Assembly: GCA_937898525.1 (NCBI GenBank)
Contig: CALCBC010000009.1
Location: 37,749 to 101,748, forward strand
Length of the DNA stretch: 64,000 nt
Direction: 5' to 3'
DNA from: an uncultured Sphingomonadales bacterium
GTDB lineage: Bacteria > Pseudomonadota > Alphaproteobacteria > Sphingomonadales > Sphingomonadaceae
A program made the position numbers and the translations under genes. The notes under the pieces were generated by a model. That model was not told the origin of the DNA. It saw nothing but the letters and a program-made list of their open reading frames with translations, and ran no database searches. Shown here piece by piece: positions 1 to 7,317 of the stretch (positions are counted from its first letter, which is position 1; the number at the start of each line of letters is the position of its first letter).

Positions 1-12
1 GGAGCGCACTGA
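1..12 (+). CDS. Possible last codons of an upstream gene (partial)
   Basis: A TGA at 10-12 overlaps the ATG of the next gene (TGATG), the arrangement expected if an upstream cistron ends here. In that frame the remaining codons read Gly-Ala-His-stop. MacB-type permeases usually follow a periplasmic adaptor, an ABC ATPase or another permease, so one of these is likely just outside the window. Only three sense codons are visible, so identity cannot be judged. Confidence 0.3.
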   Translation, partial: GAH

Positions 13-1208
13 TGTTCGGCACGACGCTGCTGCTGGCCTTCCGCGAGATCAGGCGCCACATCCTGCGCAGCTTCCTCACCACGCTCGGCATCATCATCGG
101 CGTCGCCGCGGTGATCACGATGGTCACGCTCGGCAAGGGCGTCACCGCCGACATCGAGCGGCAGATCAGCTCGCTCGGCTCGAACGTGTTCTTCGTCTTC
201 CCGATCCAGACCGACCGCGGGCAGTTCCGCCCGTTCGACGAACGCGACGTCGAGGCGGTGCGCGAGCAGATCGCCGGAGTCAATTTCGTCGCCGGCCAGG
301 TCGAACGCAACGTGGTTGCGTTCCACAACGGGCAGGACTGGCGCAGCAAGGTCGAGGGCGTCAGCAACGAGTTCATGGACGCACGCGGCATCAAGATGGA
401 GGAAGGCCGCCGCTTCACTCCGGCCGAGGAATCGGCGGGCGCCAATGTCTGCATCATCGGCCCGACGGTTCGCGAGGAGATCTTCCCGCCGAATCAGAGC
501 CCGGTCGGCGAACGAATGCGGCTCGACAACGTCGCCTGCCAGGTGATCGGCGTCTTCGCCTCGCGCGGCACGGTCGGCGGCGGCGGCGACGACGACAACG
601 CGATCTTCATGCCCCTCAACAACGTCCAGCGCCGCTTCATGGGCAACGACAACATCGGCTACATGGTCGTCGCCTACGATTCCTCGTACTCGAGCGCGGC
701 CATGACCCGTGCACTGGTCGACCTGATGCGCGAGCGCCGCGTGCTGCTCGAAGGTCAGGCCAACGACTTCGACATCGTCGACACCGCGCAGATCAACGAG
801 ACCGTCGCCGCCACGGTCGGCACGATGACCGGCGTGGTCGCGCTGATCGCGGCGATCAGCCTGATCGTCGGCGGGGTCGGGATCATGAACATCATGCTCG
901 TCTCGGTGACAGAGCGCACGCGTGAGATCGGCATCCGTCTGGCGATCGGCGCGCTCGCGCGCGAGGTGCAGCTGCAGTTCCTTACCGAGGCCGTCGTGCT
1001 GTGCTGTTTCGGCGGCCTCGTCGGCATCCTGCTCGCGCTCGGCATCTCGATCGCCCTGACCAGCGCGATCGACCTGCCGTTCCTGTTCGACCCGTTCATC
1101 AACGTGCTCAGCTTCGTGATCTCGGCGCTGATCGGGATCGTGTTCGGCTACTTCCCCGCGCGGCGGGCCTCCAGGCTCGACCCGATCGAGGCGCTGCGCC
1201 ACGAGTGA
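12..1208 (+). CDS. MacB/FtsX-type ABC transporter permease
   Basis: This is an inner-membrane permease of a MacB-like ABC exporter, a class that moves lipoproteins, peptides or macrolides or works as a mechanotransmission pump rather than a classical channel. The 398 residues show the family plan: one N-terminal transmembrane helix (about 17-40), a large periplasmic MacB_PCD domain (about 41-270), then three helices (about 272-298, 324-346, 363-382). The conserved FtsX segment SVTERTREIGIRLAIGA precedes the second helix pair. The protein has no ATPase domain, so the nucleotide-binding subunit must be separate and probably lies upstream. The ATG is preceded by GGAG at 1-4. Substrate cannot be assigned from sequence. 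Confidence 0.9.
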   Translation: MFGTTLLLAFREIRRHILRSFLTTLGIIIGVAAVITMVTLGKGVTADIERQISSLGSNVFFVFPIQTDRGQFRPFDERDVEAVREQIAGVNFVAGQVERNVVAFHNGQDWRSKVEGVSNEFMDARGIKMEEGRRFTPAEESAGANVCIIGPTVREEIFPPNQSPVGERMRLDNVACQVIGVFASRGTVGGGGDDDNAIFMPLNNVQRRFMGNDNIGYMVVAYDSSYSSAAMTRALVDLMRERRVLLEGQANDFDIVDTAQINETVAATVGTMTGVVALIAAISLIVGGVGIMNIMLVSVTERTREIGIRLAIGALAREVQLQFLTEAVVLCCFGGLVGILLALGISIALTSAIDLPFLFDPFINVLSFVISALIGIVFGYFPARRASRLDPIEALRHE

Positions 1209-1214
1209 GGGCGC

Positions 1215-2378
1215 TCAGGTGTCCTCGGCCATGTCGAACACGTTGGTCGGGAACAGCGGCTCGCCGAAGATGAAGCCGATCACGTTCGGCCGCCCGAGGT
1301 GGTCGATCAGCGCGGTGATCGTCAGCAGCAGCGGTACCGACAGCAATGCGCCCGTGACGCCCCAGATCCAGCTGAAGTAGCTGAGCGCAAACAGGATCAG
1401 CACCGGGTTCATGGTGAACCGCGCGCCGAGAATCGCCGGGGTGACGAGGTTCGATTCGACCGCGTGCAGGCCGAGATAGGCGGCGGCGGGAACCAGCCCG
1501 ACGAGCGGGGCCTCGGCCGTGCCGAGCCCGAACAGCGTCAGCAGCGCAATCATCGCCAGCGGGCCGATGTACGGCAGGAAGTTGAGCAGCGCGGCGAGCC
1601 CGCCCCACATCACCGGGTAGTCCATCCCGAGCACCCATGCCCCGATCGTCACCACGACGCCGACCGCGAGGTTTATCAGGCCGACGGTGAAGATGTAGGA
1701 GGCCACCCGATCCTGCACGTCGCGCATGACTCGCGCGGCCTTGAGCGTTGCGCCGAAGTGCTGCCGTTCGAGCAGCAGCCGGCGGCGCATCCGCACGCGC
1801 GCCTCGATCATGAAAAACGCCATCAGGAAGGTCAGCAGCACCTCGAGCAACACGGTCGGGGTGGCGAAGGCTAGCTGCTCGAGCATCGTCGGGCCGGCCA
1901 GCACCACCTGCTGGCCGTCGTTCGATCCGATGATGTCGGCGACCTTCTCGTTGATCTGAGAGAACCACGCGATCGCGCCTTCCATCTCGCGGAAATGCTG
2001 GCCGATCTGGTCGATCATTGCCGGGATGTCGGCGAACAGCGTGAGCGCCGGGCGCAGCACCGCACTCAGCGCGAGCGCCAGGACCGCCAGCAGCAGCGCG
2101 AGCGAGAGGAACGAGGCGAGGAAGTTCGGCAGCCCGAGCTGGGCCAGCTTGTCCGCCAGCGGCGACAGCACGATCGTCAGGATGATCGCGGTCACCAGCG
2201 GCAGGAAGACGACCGAGCCGATCGACAGCACGAACGGCAGTGCCAGGAACAGGCCAATCGCCATCAGCACGACGAGCGCCGAGATCAGGCGCAATTCCTC
2301 GGCGGCGAACGACAGCGTCCGCCGGCGCTCGCGCGGTTCTGTGGCCGCCGGCGTGTCGGGCTCGGGCCGGGCGTTCAT
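1215..2378 (-). CDS. AI-2E family transporter (PerM/TqsA-like membrane protein)
   Basis: A polytopic inner-membrane protein of the AI-2E transporter family (387 residues), whose members export autoinducer-2 or act as ion antiporters. Two hydrophobic segments open the protein (about 25-75), a long amphipathic region follows (about 100-160), and C-terminal helices include the family-typical LNFLPYIGPL and AVESNLVTPAILG segments. I chose the ATG at 2378 because the reading frame upstream of it is arginine-rich, non-hydrophobic and overlaps ecfG. The gene lies only 29 bases downstream of ecfG on the same strand, so it may be read through from the nepR-ecfG promoter. The transported substrate is unknown. 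Confidence 0.85.
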   Translation of the reverse strand: MNARPEPDTPAATEPRERRRTLSFAAEELRLISALVVLMAIGLFLALPFVLSIGSVVFLPLVTAIILTIVLSPLADKLAQLGLPNFLASFLSLALLLAVLALALSAVLRPALTLFADIPAMIDQIGQHFREMEGAIAWFSQINEKVADIIGSNDGQQVVLAGPTMLEQLAFATPTVLLEVLLTFLMAFFMIEARVRMRRRLLLERQHFGATLKAARVMRDVQDRVASYIFTVGLINLAVGVVVTIGAWVLGMDYPVMWGGLAALLNFLPYIGPLAMIALLTLFGLGTAEAPLVGLVPAAAYLGLHAVESNLVTPAILGARFTMNPVLILFALSYFSWIWGVTGALLSVPLLLTITALIDHLGRPNVIGFIFGEPLFPTNVFDMAEDT

Positions 2379-2407
2379 GACCGTGAGTCTCCCCCCACGA
2401 CGCGCCG

Positions 2408-3034
2408 CTACTTGATCGGGGTGGTCTGGCCGCGACCTGCGGCCACCTCGTCCAGCTCCTCGAGAATCGCGCGATGCGCGGCCGGGTCTTCGATCGAGCG
2501 CTCCGGAATCGCGCCCTCCTCGATCATCGCCGTCAGTGCGGCGCGCGCGCGTCCGACGCGGCTCTTGATCGTACCGACGGCGCAACCGCAGATCTGCGCG
2601 GCCTCCTCGTAGGAGAACCCGCCCGCGCCCACGAGCAGCAGCGCCTCGCGCCGCTCAGGCGGAAGCGTCAGCAGCGCCCGGTGCATGTCGCTGAGGTGGA
2701 TCGGCTCCTCCTGCCCCGCCGGGGCGGTCAGGATGCGTTCGGCCGCGGTCTCGTCGTATTCGCCGCGGAACCGGTTGCGCCGCATGTCGGTGAGGTACGC
2801 ATTGCGGAGGATGACGAAGGTCCAGGCGCGCATGCTCGTCCCGGGCTCGAAGCGGTCCTGGGCCGCCCAGGCCTTGAGCAGGGTTTCCTGCACGAGATCG
2901 TCGGCGAGGTCGGGCCGGCCGCACAGGCCGCGCGCGAACGCGCGCAGGTGCGGCACGACCTCGGTGAGCTCACGCTTGAACGCCTGCTTGTCGGCGGCAC
3001 TGCGTCGGGGCAGCTCCCGTTCGCTCGTCGTCAT
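2408..3034 (-). CDS. ecfG: EcfG-type sigma factor of the general stress response
   Basis: An ECF sigma-70 factor of 208 residues that directs RNA polymerase to stress promoters (GGAAC-N16/17-GTT) in alphaproteobacteria. Region 2 is clear (DDLVQETLLKAW, then a Trp-Thr-Phe segment and LRNAYLTDMRR), and region 4 carries the EcfG hallmark YEEAAQICGCAVGTIKSR, the -35-reading helix. In-frame codons exist up to 3133, but the ATG at 3034 overlaps the stop of nepR as ATGA, the usual coupling in this pair. NepR would hold the sigma factor inactive until phosphorylated PhyR captures NepR. No phyR is present in this window. Confidence 0.93.
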   Translation of the reverse strand: MTTSERELPRRSAADKQAFKRELTEVVPHLRAFARGLCGRPDLADDLVQETLLKAWAAQDRFEPGTSMRAWTFVILRNAYLTDMRRNRFRGEYDETAAERILTAPAGQEEPIHLSDMHRALLTLPPERREALLLVGAGGFSYEEAAQICGCAVGTIKSRVGRARAALTAMIEEGAIPERSIEDPAAHRAILEELDEVAAGRGQTTPIK

Positions 3035-3255
3035 GGGTTCTCGTTGTCGAGCTTGGAGAGCAGGTCCTTGAACGCATCCGGTATCGGCTCCTCGACGACC
3101 GAATCGTAGAGTTGCTTCAACCCGGACGCCCATTCGGGCCCGCGCCTGGGCTTGCTGTGTGCCTTGCCCTTCACGGGCTTCGTCTTCCTGTCACCACCAA
3201 CCATTCCCGATGAGTCCGCCCCACCCCTGTTCGTTTCCGCCAACTCACCCGTCAT
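3031..3255 (-). CDS. nepR: NepR anti-sigma factor
   Basis: A small (74 residues) anti-sigma factor that binds EcfG and, in the partner-switching mechanism of alphaproteobacteria, is released by PhyR. The diagnostic NepR core is LYDSVVEEPIPDAFKDLLSKL near the C terminus; the N-terminal 40 residues are charged and probably disordered. Two upstream in-frame starts exist (3294, 3273), but the ATG at 3255 has a GGAG seven bases upstream. The gene overlaps ecfG by four bases, and a consensus EcfG promoter lies about 57 bases upstream, so the pair is probably autoregulated. Confidence 0.9.
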   Translation of the reverse strand: MTGELAETNRGGADSSGMVGGDRKTKPVKGKAHSKPRRGPEWASGLKQLYDSVVEEPIPDAFKDLLSKLDNENP

Positions 3256-3309
3256 GTGCGATCTCCGTTGCATTCCCGCAGCGGCGATGCGCATTTGTGG
3301 CGCGATCGT

Positions 3310-3336
3310 GGAACGAAAGGTTCGCCGTCCGGTTCC
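3310..3336. promoter_or_regulatory. Bidirectional EcfG promoter (GGAAC-N17-GTTCC palindrome)
   Basis: On the plus strand GGAAC (3310-3314) is followed by exactly 17 bases and GTT (3332-3334). Because the ends form an inverted repeat, the minus strand also reads GGAAC (3336-3332), 17 bases, GTT (3314-3312), and there it matches the longer consensus with CGTT. One element could therefore serve both nepR-ecfG to the left and the sensor kinase to the right. Consensus match is seen; activity is inferred. Confidence 0.75.
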
Positions 3337-3438
3337 CCCCTACTACGCTATGTAGGCAGGGGGGCAGCGAAATTGCAGAGGTGTGACGCCTGTGCAACTG
3401 TGCAGCGGCGGCTTCTGGACGCTCGACGGGAGTAAAGG

Positions 3439-5148
3439 GTGGAGCAGAGACCGGGCGGTCGCAGCACGACGAAGAGGTGGCTGGTCCGCTTCCCGCGGGC
3501 GATTCCCGTCGCCATCTTCCTGCTCATCGCCGCGATCACGGTGCTCAGCGTATTCGCGATCGAACGCGGCGAGGACGCCCGCGCAGCGGGTCAGCTGCGC
3601 ACCCGCGCCGCGGCGATCGCCTCGGCGCTGGAGCGCCGCGCCGACGCCAGCAGCGCCTACCTGCGCGCCGGCGCGGCCTTGCTGGCGACGCTCGACGAGG
3701 TCCGCGCTTCGCGGTTCCGGCGCTTCGTCAGCGAGCTGAGGCTCGATGCGGACTATCGCGGAACCGAGGGAATCGGCTGGGCGATGGTCGTCTATCCGGA
3801 CCAGGTCGCCGAGTTCAACGCGCTGATGGCGCGCGAGGCGCCGGGCCGTGTCACCCTGCATCCGCCGCCCGATGGGAGCGCGCCCTATGCGGTACCGGTC
3901 ACCTTCCTGCACCCCGAGACCGAGCGGAACCGGCTGGCGCTCGGGTTCGACCTGTTCTCCGAGCCTGTGCGCCGCGCCGCGATGATCGAGGCCGAACGCA
4001 CGACGCGCCCGACCGCCAGCGGCCGTGTCCTGCTGCGGCAGCAGGGAGGCCCTGAATCGCTCGGCTTCTTCATCTTCATGCCGGTGTTCGAGCAGGTGGC
4101 GGGGGGGCGCCGGCTCAAGGGCTACATCTTCAGCCCGTTCAGCGCGCCCGATTTCCTCGCCTCGGCGCTCGAGCTGGAGCGCGCAGACGGTTACGACGTG
4201 GCGCTCTACGACGGGCCGGCCCGGCGCGGCAACCTGCTCGCGCGGGCCGGAAGCGGCAGCGCGGCAGGCGAACGCGTGGTCGAGCGCGTCGCGATCGGCA
4301 CCGAACCGTGGACGCTTGAGGTCACCGCGCTCGACGGCGGCGAGCTTTCGGGGCTGTCGATGATCACGATCATCTTCGGGCTGCTCGTCGCCGGCCTGCT
4401 GATGCTGCTCGTGCGCATGCTGACCCAGCAGGCGATCGAGGACGAGGCCTCGCTTCGCTGGTTCGAGGAGCAGGCCTCGATCCGCAACTCGCTGACGCGC
4501 GAGCTCAACCACCGGGTGAAGAACACGCTCGCCAACGTGCTCTCGATCATCGCGCTGACACGCAGGAGGGCCAACAGCCTCGCGGAGTTCGCCGACGGCC
4601 TCGATGGCCGCATCCGCGCGCTGTCGGCGACGCACGACCTGCTGACCCAGTCGGACTGGGGTACCACCCCGATCCGCTCGGTGATCGAGGCCGAGCTGTT
4701 GCCCTACGTGCAGGACAGCGACCACCAGGTCGACCTCCAGGGGCCGCTGATCGAGCTCGCGCCGAACGACGCGCTCTCGCTCGGGCTGGCGAGCCATGAG
4801 CTTGCCACCAACGCCGCCAAGTACGGCGCGCTGAGCCAGCCCGGCGGGCAGGTCAGCGTGCACTGGAAGCTGATTTCCGAAGGCCTCGTGCGGCTCGAAT
4901 GGCAGGAGAGCGGCGGTCCGCCGGTGGCTCCGGTGCGCGGCCGGGGTTTCGGCACCGACCTGATCGAGCGGATCGTCGCCCACGAGCTCAAGCACGAGGT
5001 CAAGCTCGACTTCCGGCCCGAAGGGGTGCGCTGCGTGCTGACCATACCCGTGCGCCAGCCGACCCAGTTCTCGATGCGCGCGAGTCGCATGAGCGCCCGG
5101 GAGAACCGTCCGCCCGCCTCTTCGCCGGCGCCGACCCCTGCACCCTGA
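3439..5148 (+). CDS. CHASE-domain sensor histidine kinase, HWE/HisKA_2 family
   Basis: A membrane sensor kinase of 569 residues. It has a first transmembrane helix (about 17-41), a periplasmic CHASE-type sensing domain (about 70-290, with the EGIGWAMVV and GFDLFSEPVRR stretches), a second helix (about 305-330), then an HWE-type kinase core. The phospho-acceptor is His358 in ELNHRVKNTL, and the N-box is HELATNAAKYG with Asn458. Kinases of this class phosphorylate PhyR in the general stress response, and its position divergent from nepR-ecfG, sharing the palindromic EcfG promoter, supports that role. The start is a GTG with GGGAG just upstream. The C-terminal 25 residues are low-complexity. The signal sensed is unknown. 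Confidence 0.88.
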   Translation: MEQRPGGRSTTKRWLVRFPRAIPVAIFLLIAAITVLSVFAIERGEDARAAGQLRTRAAAIASALERRADASSAYLRAGAALLATLDEVRASRFRRFVSELRLDADYRGTEGIGWAMVVYPDQVAEFNALMAREAPGRVTLHPPPDGSAPYAVPVTFLHPETERNRLALGFDLFSEPVRRAAMIEAERTTRPTASGRVLLRQQGGPESLGFFIFMPVFEQVAGGRRLKGYIFSPFSAPDFLASALELERADGYDVALYDGPARRGNLLARAGSGSAAGERVVERVAIGTEPWTLEVTALDGGELSGLSMITIIFGLLVAGLLMLLVRMLTQQAIEDEASLRWFEEQASIRNSLTRELNHRVKNTLANVLSIIALTRRRANSLAEFADGLDGRIRALSATHDLLTQSDWGTTPIRSVIEAELLPYVQDSDHQVDLQGPLIELAPNDALSLGLASHELATNAAKYGALSQPGGQVSVHWKLISEGLVRLEWQESGGPPVAPVRGRGFGTDLIERIVAHELKHEVKLDFRPEGVRCVLTIPVRQPTQFSMRASRMSARENRPPASSPAPTPAP

Positions 5149-5170
5149 GAACCTGCCCGGGCAGACTGGA

Positions 5171-5194
5171 CCGGTTATATCCTAACGTATACAG
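5171..5194 (+). promoter_or_regulatory. AT-rich operator-like element upstream of modA
   Basis: The 55-base gap before modA holds an AT-rich island, GGTTATAT (5173-5180), six bases, then GTATAC (5187-5192), within otherwise GC-rich DNA. Molybdate operons are commonly repressed by ModE at TATAT-containing palindromes, and the layout is reminiscent of that, but the symmetry is imperfect. It could instead be the -10 region. No modE gene lies in the window. Confidence 0.35.
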
Positions 5195-5203
5195 TGGTTC
5201 GCC

Positions 5204-5968
5204 ATGCCGACCCGCCGCTCTGCGACCCTGCGCCTGCTGGCGGCCGCGCTGCTGCTCGCGGCTCTGCCGGGGTGCGGCGATGCCGGGCGCTCCGAACGTG
5301 GCCCGACCGTGCTCGCCGCGTCGAGCCTGCAGGAGGCGCTCGAGGAGGCCGGCCGCGTGTGGGCCGGCAAGGGCCGCCCGATGCCGGTGCTGTCGTTCGC
5401 GGCCAGCTCGGCGCTCGCCCGCCAGGTCGAGCAGGGCGCGCCGGCCGACCTGTTCGTGTCGGCCGACGAGGCGTGGATGGACGCGGTCGAGGCGCAGGAC
5501 CTGCTCCGCGAAGGCACGCGCACCGACCTGCTTACCAACCGCCTCGTGCTGGTCAGGCCGAAGGGCACGTCGACGCGCGGGCTGGACGATCTCGGTGACG
5601 GCAAGCTCGCGCTTGCCGATCCGCAAGCCGTCCCGGCCGGCCGCTACGCCAAGGCGGCGCTGGAAAGCCTCGGGCAGTGGCAGGAGGTCCTGCCCAAGGT
5701 CGTCCCGGCCGAGAACGTGCGCGCCGCGCTGGCGCTGGTCGAGCGCGGCGAGGCGGCGCTCGGCGTGGTCTATGCGACCGACGCCCGGGCTTCGCGGGAC
5801 GTCGAGGTGGTCGAGGTCCTTCCCGAGGACAGCCACCCTCCGATCCGGTACCCCGCAGCCGTTCTGGCCGCATCGGAGCATCCCGATGCCGAGAGCTTCC
5901 TCGTCTTCCTCGGCTCCGCCGAGGCGCGGGAGATCTACGCCCGCCACGGGTTCGGGATGGCCGAGTGA
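5204..5968 (+). CDS. modA: Molybdate ABC transporter substrate-binding lipoprotein
   Basis: The periplasmic molybdate/tungstate-binding component of the ModABC importer (254 residues). A lipoprotein signal ends in LPGC with Cys24 as the lipidated residue. The ModA fold is recognisable from LAASSLQEALEEAG at the start of the mature protein, FAASSALARQVEQGAPADLF (oxyanion-binding Ser region) and GVVYATDA near the hinge. It is first of three overlapping or nearly overlapping genes. The ATG at 5204 has no strong Shine-Dalgarno sequence but gives a complete signal peptide. Molybdenum supply would serve molybdenum-cofactor enzymes, none of which are in the window. Confidence 0.93.
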   Translation: MPTRRSATLRLLAAALLLAALPGCGDAGRSERGPTVLAASSLQEALEEAGRVWAGKGRPMPVLSFAASSALARQVEQGAPADLFVSADEAWMDAVEAQDLLREGTRTDLLTNRLVLVRPKGTSTRGLDDLGDGKLALADPQAVPAGRYAKAALESLGQWQEVLPKVVPAENVRAALALVERGEAALGVVYATDARASRDVEVVEVLPEDSHPPIRYPAAVLAASEHPDAESFLVFLGSAEAREIYARHGFGMAE

Positions 5969-5979
5969 CAGGCTGGCTC

Positions 5980-6666
5980 ATGCCGGATGAGTGGAGCGTC
6001 GTCGCGCTCTCGCTCCGCGTCAGCCTGCTCGCTGTCGCGCTGACCCTGCCGCTCGCCTACGCGCTCGCCTGGCTGCTCGCCCGGCGCCGTTTCCCGGGCG
6101 CGATCCTGCTCGATGCGCTGGTGCACCTGCCGCTGGTCGTGCCGCCGGTCGTGACGGGCTGGCTGTTGCTGGTCCTGTTCGGACGCACCGGGCCGATCGG
6201 CGCCTGGCTCGAGGCGCAGTTCGGCATCGTGCTGGTGTTCCGCTGGACCGGCGCCGCTCTCGCTGCCGCAGTCATGGCCCTGCCGCTGATGGTGCGCGCC
6301 ATGCGCCTGTCGATCGAGGCGGTCGACCGGCGGCTGGTCGAGGCAGCGCGCACGCTCGGGGCACGGCCCTGGCGAGCTTTTGCCACGATCACGCTGCCGC
6401 TCAGCCTGCCGGGCATCGCCGCGGGTGCGATGCTCGGCTTCGCGCGCTCGCTCGGCGAGTTCGGGGCGACGATCACGTTCGCTTCGAACATCGCCGGCGA
6501 GACCCGCACGCTGCCGCTGGCGATCTACAGCGGGCTGCAGCTGCCCGGCGCCGAGGCCCAGGTCGCGCGGCTCTCGGTGATCTCGATCGTGCTGTCGATC
6601 GGCGCGCTGGTGATCTCCGAGCTGCTCGTACGCCGCGCCGGCGGGAGGCGCGCGCATGTCCTTTGA
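5980..6666 (+). CDS. modB: Molybdate ABC transporter permease
   Basis: The membrane channel of the molybdate importer (228 residues) with about five transmembrane segments. The EAA loop that docks on ModC is visible as EAARTLGARPWRAF followed by ITLPLSLPGI, then LGFARSLGEFGATI, typical of ModB. I use the ATG at 5980 because family members begin with a short polar segment of this kind. A GTG at 5965, overlapping the modA stop as GTGA, is in frame and would add five residues. The 3' end overlaps modC. Confidence 0.92.
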   Translation: MPDEWSVVALSLRVSLLAVALTLPLAYALAWLLARRRFPGAILLDALVHLPLVVPPVVTGWLLLVLFGRTGPIGAWLEAQFGIVLVFRWTGAALAAAVMALPLMVRAMRLSIEAVDRRLVEAARTLGARPWRAFATITLPLSLPGIAAGAMLGFARSLGEFGATITFASNIAGETRTLPLAIYSGLQLPGAEAQVARLSVISIVLSIGALVISELLVRRAGGRRAHVL

Positions 6667-7279
6667 AGTCTCGATCCAGCACCGTGTTGGCGAGCGGGCG
6701 ATCAACCTCGCCTTCGTCTCCGAAGAGCGGCTGACGGCGCTGGTCGGGCCATCCGGCGTCGGCAAGACCACGGTGCTCAACTGCATCGCCGGCCTGGCGC
6801 GCCCGCAGCGCGGGCGCATCGCCGTCGCGGGCGAGGCCCTGTTCGACACCGGTCTCGGCCTCGACCTCGCGCCCGAGCGTCGCGGCGCCGGCTACGTGTT
6901 CCAGGACGCGCGGCTGTTCCCGCATCTCCGGGTCGACGCGAACCTGCGCTACGGCGAGCGTCTCGCGCAGTCTGGCCGGCGCTGGATCGGCCACGCCGAC
7001 GTGGTCGAGTTCCTCGGCATCGGCCACCTGCTCGGCCGCTGGCCCGCAACCCTGTCGGGCGGCGAGACCCGCCGGGTGGCGATCGGCCGGGCGCTGCTCT
7101 CGGCGCCGCGCTTCCTGCTGCTCGACGAGCCGTTCGCCTCGCTCGACGCCGAGCGCGCTGAAGCGCTGATGACCCTCGTCGAGCGGATTCGCGACGAGCT
7201 GGCGATCCCGATCCTGCTGGTCAGCCACGACCGCGGAGAGGTCGACCGACTGGCGGGGCGGGTGGTGACGCTGCGTTAG
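6656..7279 (+). CDS. modC: Molybdate ABC transporter ATPase, short form
   Basis: The ATP-hydrolysing subunit of ModABC. The 207 residues contain Walker A (GPSGVGKTT), a Q-loop (VFQDARLFPHL), the signature LSGGETRRVAIGRAL, Walker B (FLLLDEPFASLD) and the switch His in LLVSHDRGEV. The protein ends directly after the ATPase domain. Typical ModC is about 350 residues and carries a C-terminal TOBE/Mop molybdate-binding domain, so this copy lacks that regulatory part. No frameshift remnant is evident: 38 bases downstream the convergent gene begins. It overlaps modB by 11 bases. Confidence 0.92.
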   Translation: MSFEVSIQHRVGERAINLAFVSEERLTALVGPSGVGKTTVLNCIAGLARPQRGRIAVAGEALFDTGLGLDLAPERRGAGYVFQDARLFPHLRVDANLRYGERLAQSGRRWIGHADVVEFLGIGHLLGRWPATLSGGETRRVAIGRALLSAPRFLLLDEPFASLDAERAEALMTLVERIRDELAIPILLVSHDRGEVDRLAGRVVTLR

Positions 7280-7286
7280 GCGAGGG

Positions 7287-7310
7287 CCCTTCCCCATCGC
7301 AGGGGAAGGG
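7287..7310. terminator. GC-rich hairpin between convergent genes
   Basis: CCCTTCCCC (7287-7295), a six-base loop and GGGGAAGGG (7302-7310) form a nine-base-pair stem in the 38-base gap between modC and the convergent hydrolase gene. It lacks a clean T tract, so it may be a bidirectional terminator or a copy of the CCCTTCCCC-type repeat also seen near 27.15 and 32.93 kb. Confidence 0.55.
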
Positions 7311-7317
7311 GCTTGGC

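Noticed and set aside
3343..4995. 550-codon open frame antisense to the sensor kinase
   Set aside because: The kinase on the plus strand has all its catalytic boxes. The antisense frame has no domain and biased composition.
5149..5203. A small gene or tRNA between the kinase and modA
   Set aside because: Only 55 bases, no start codon with a ribosome site, and no cloverleaf pattern.
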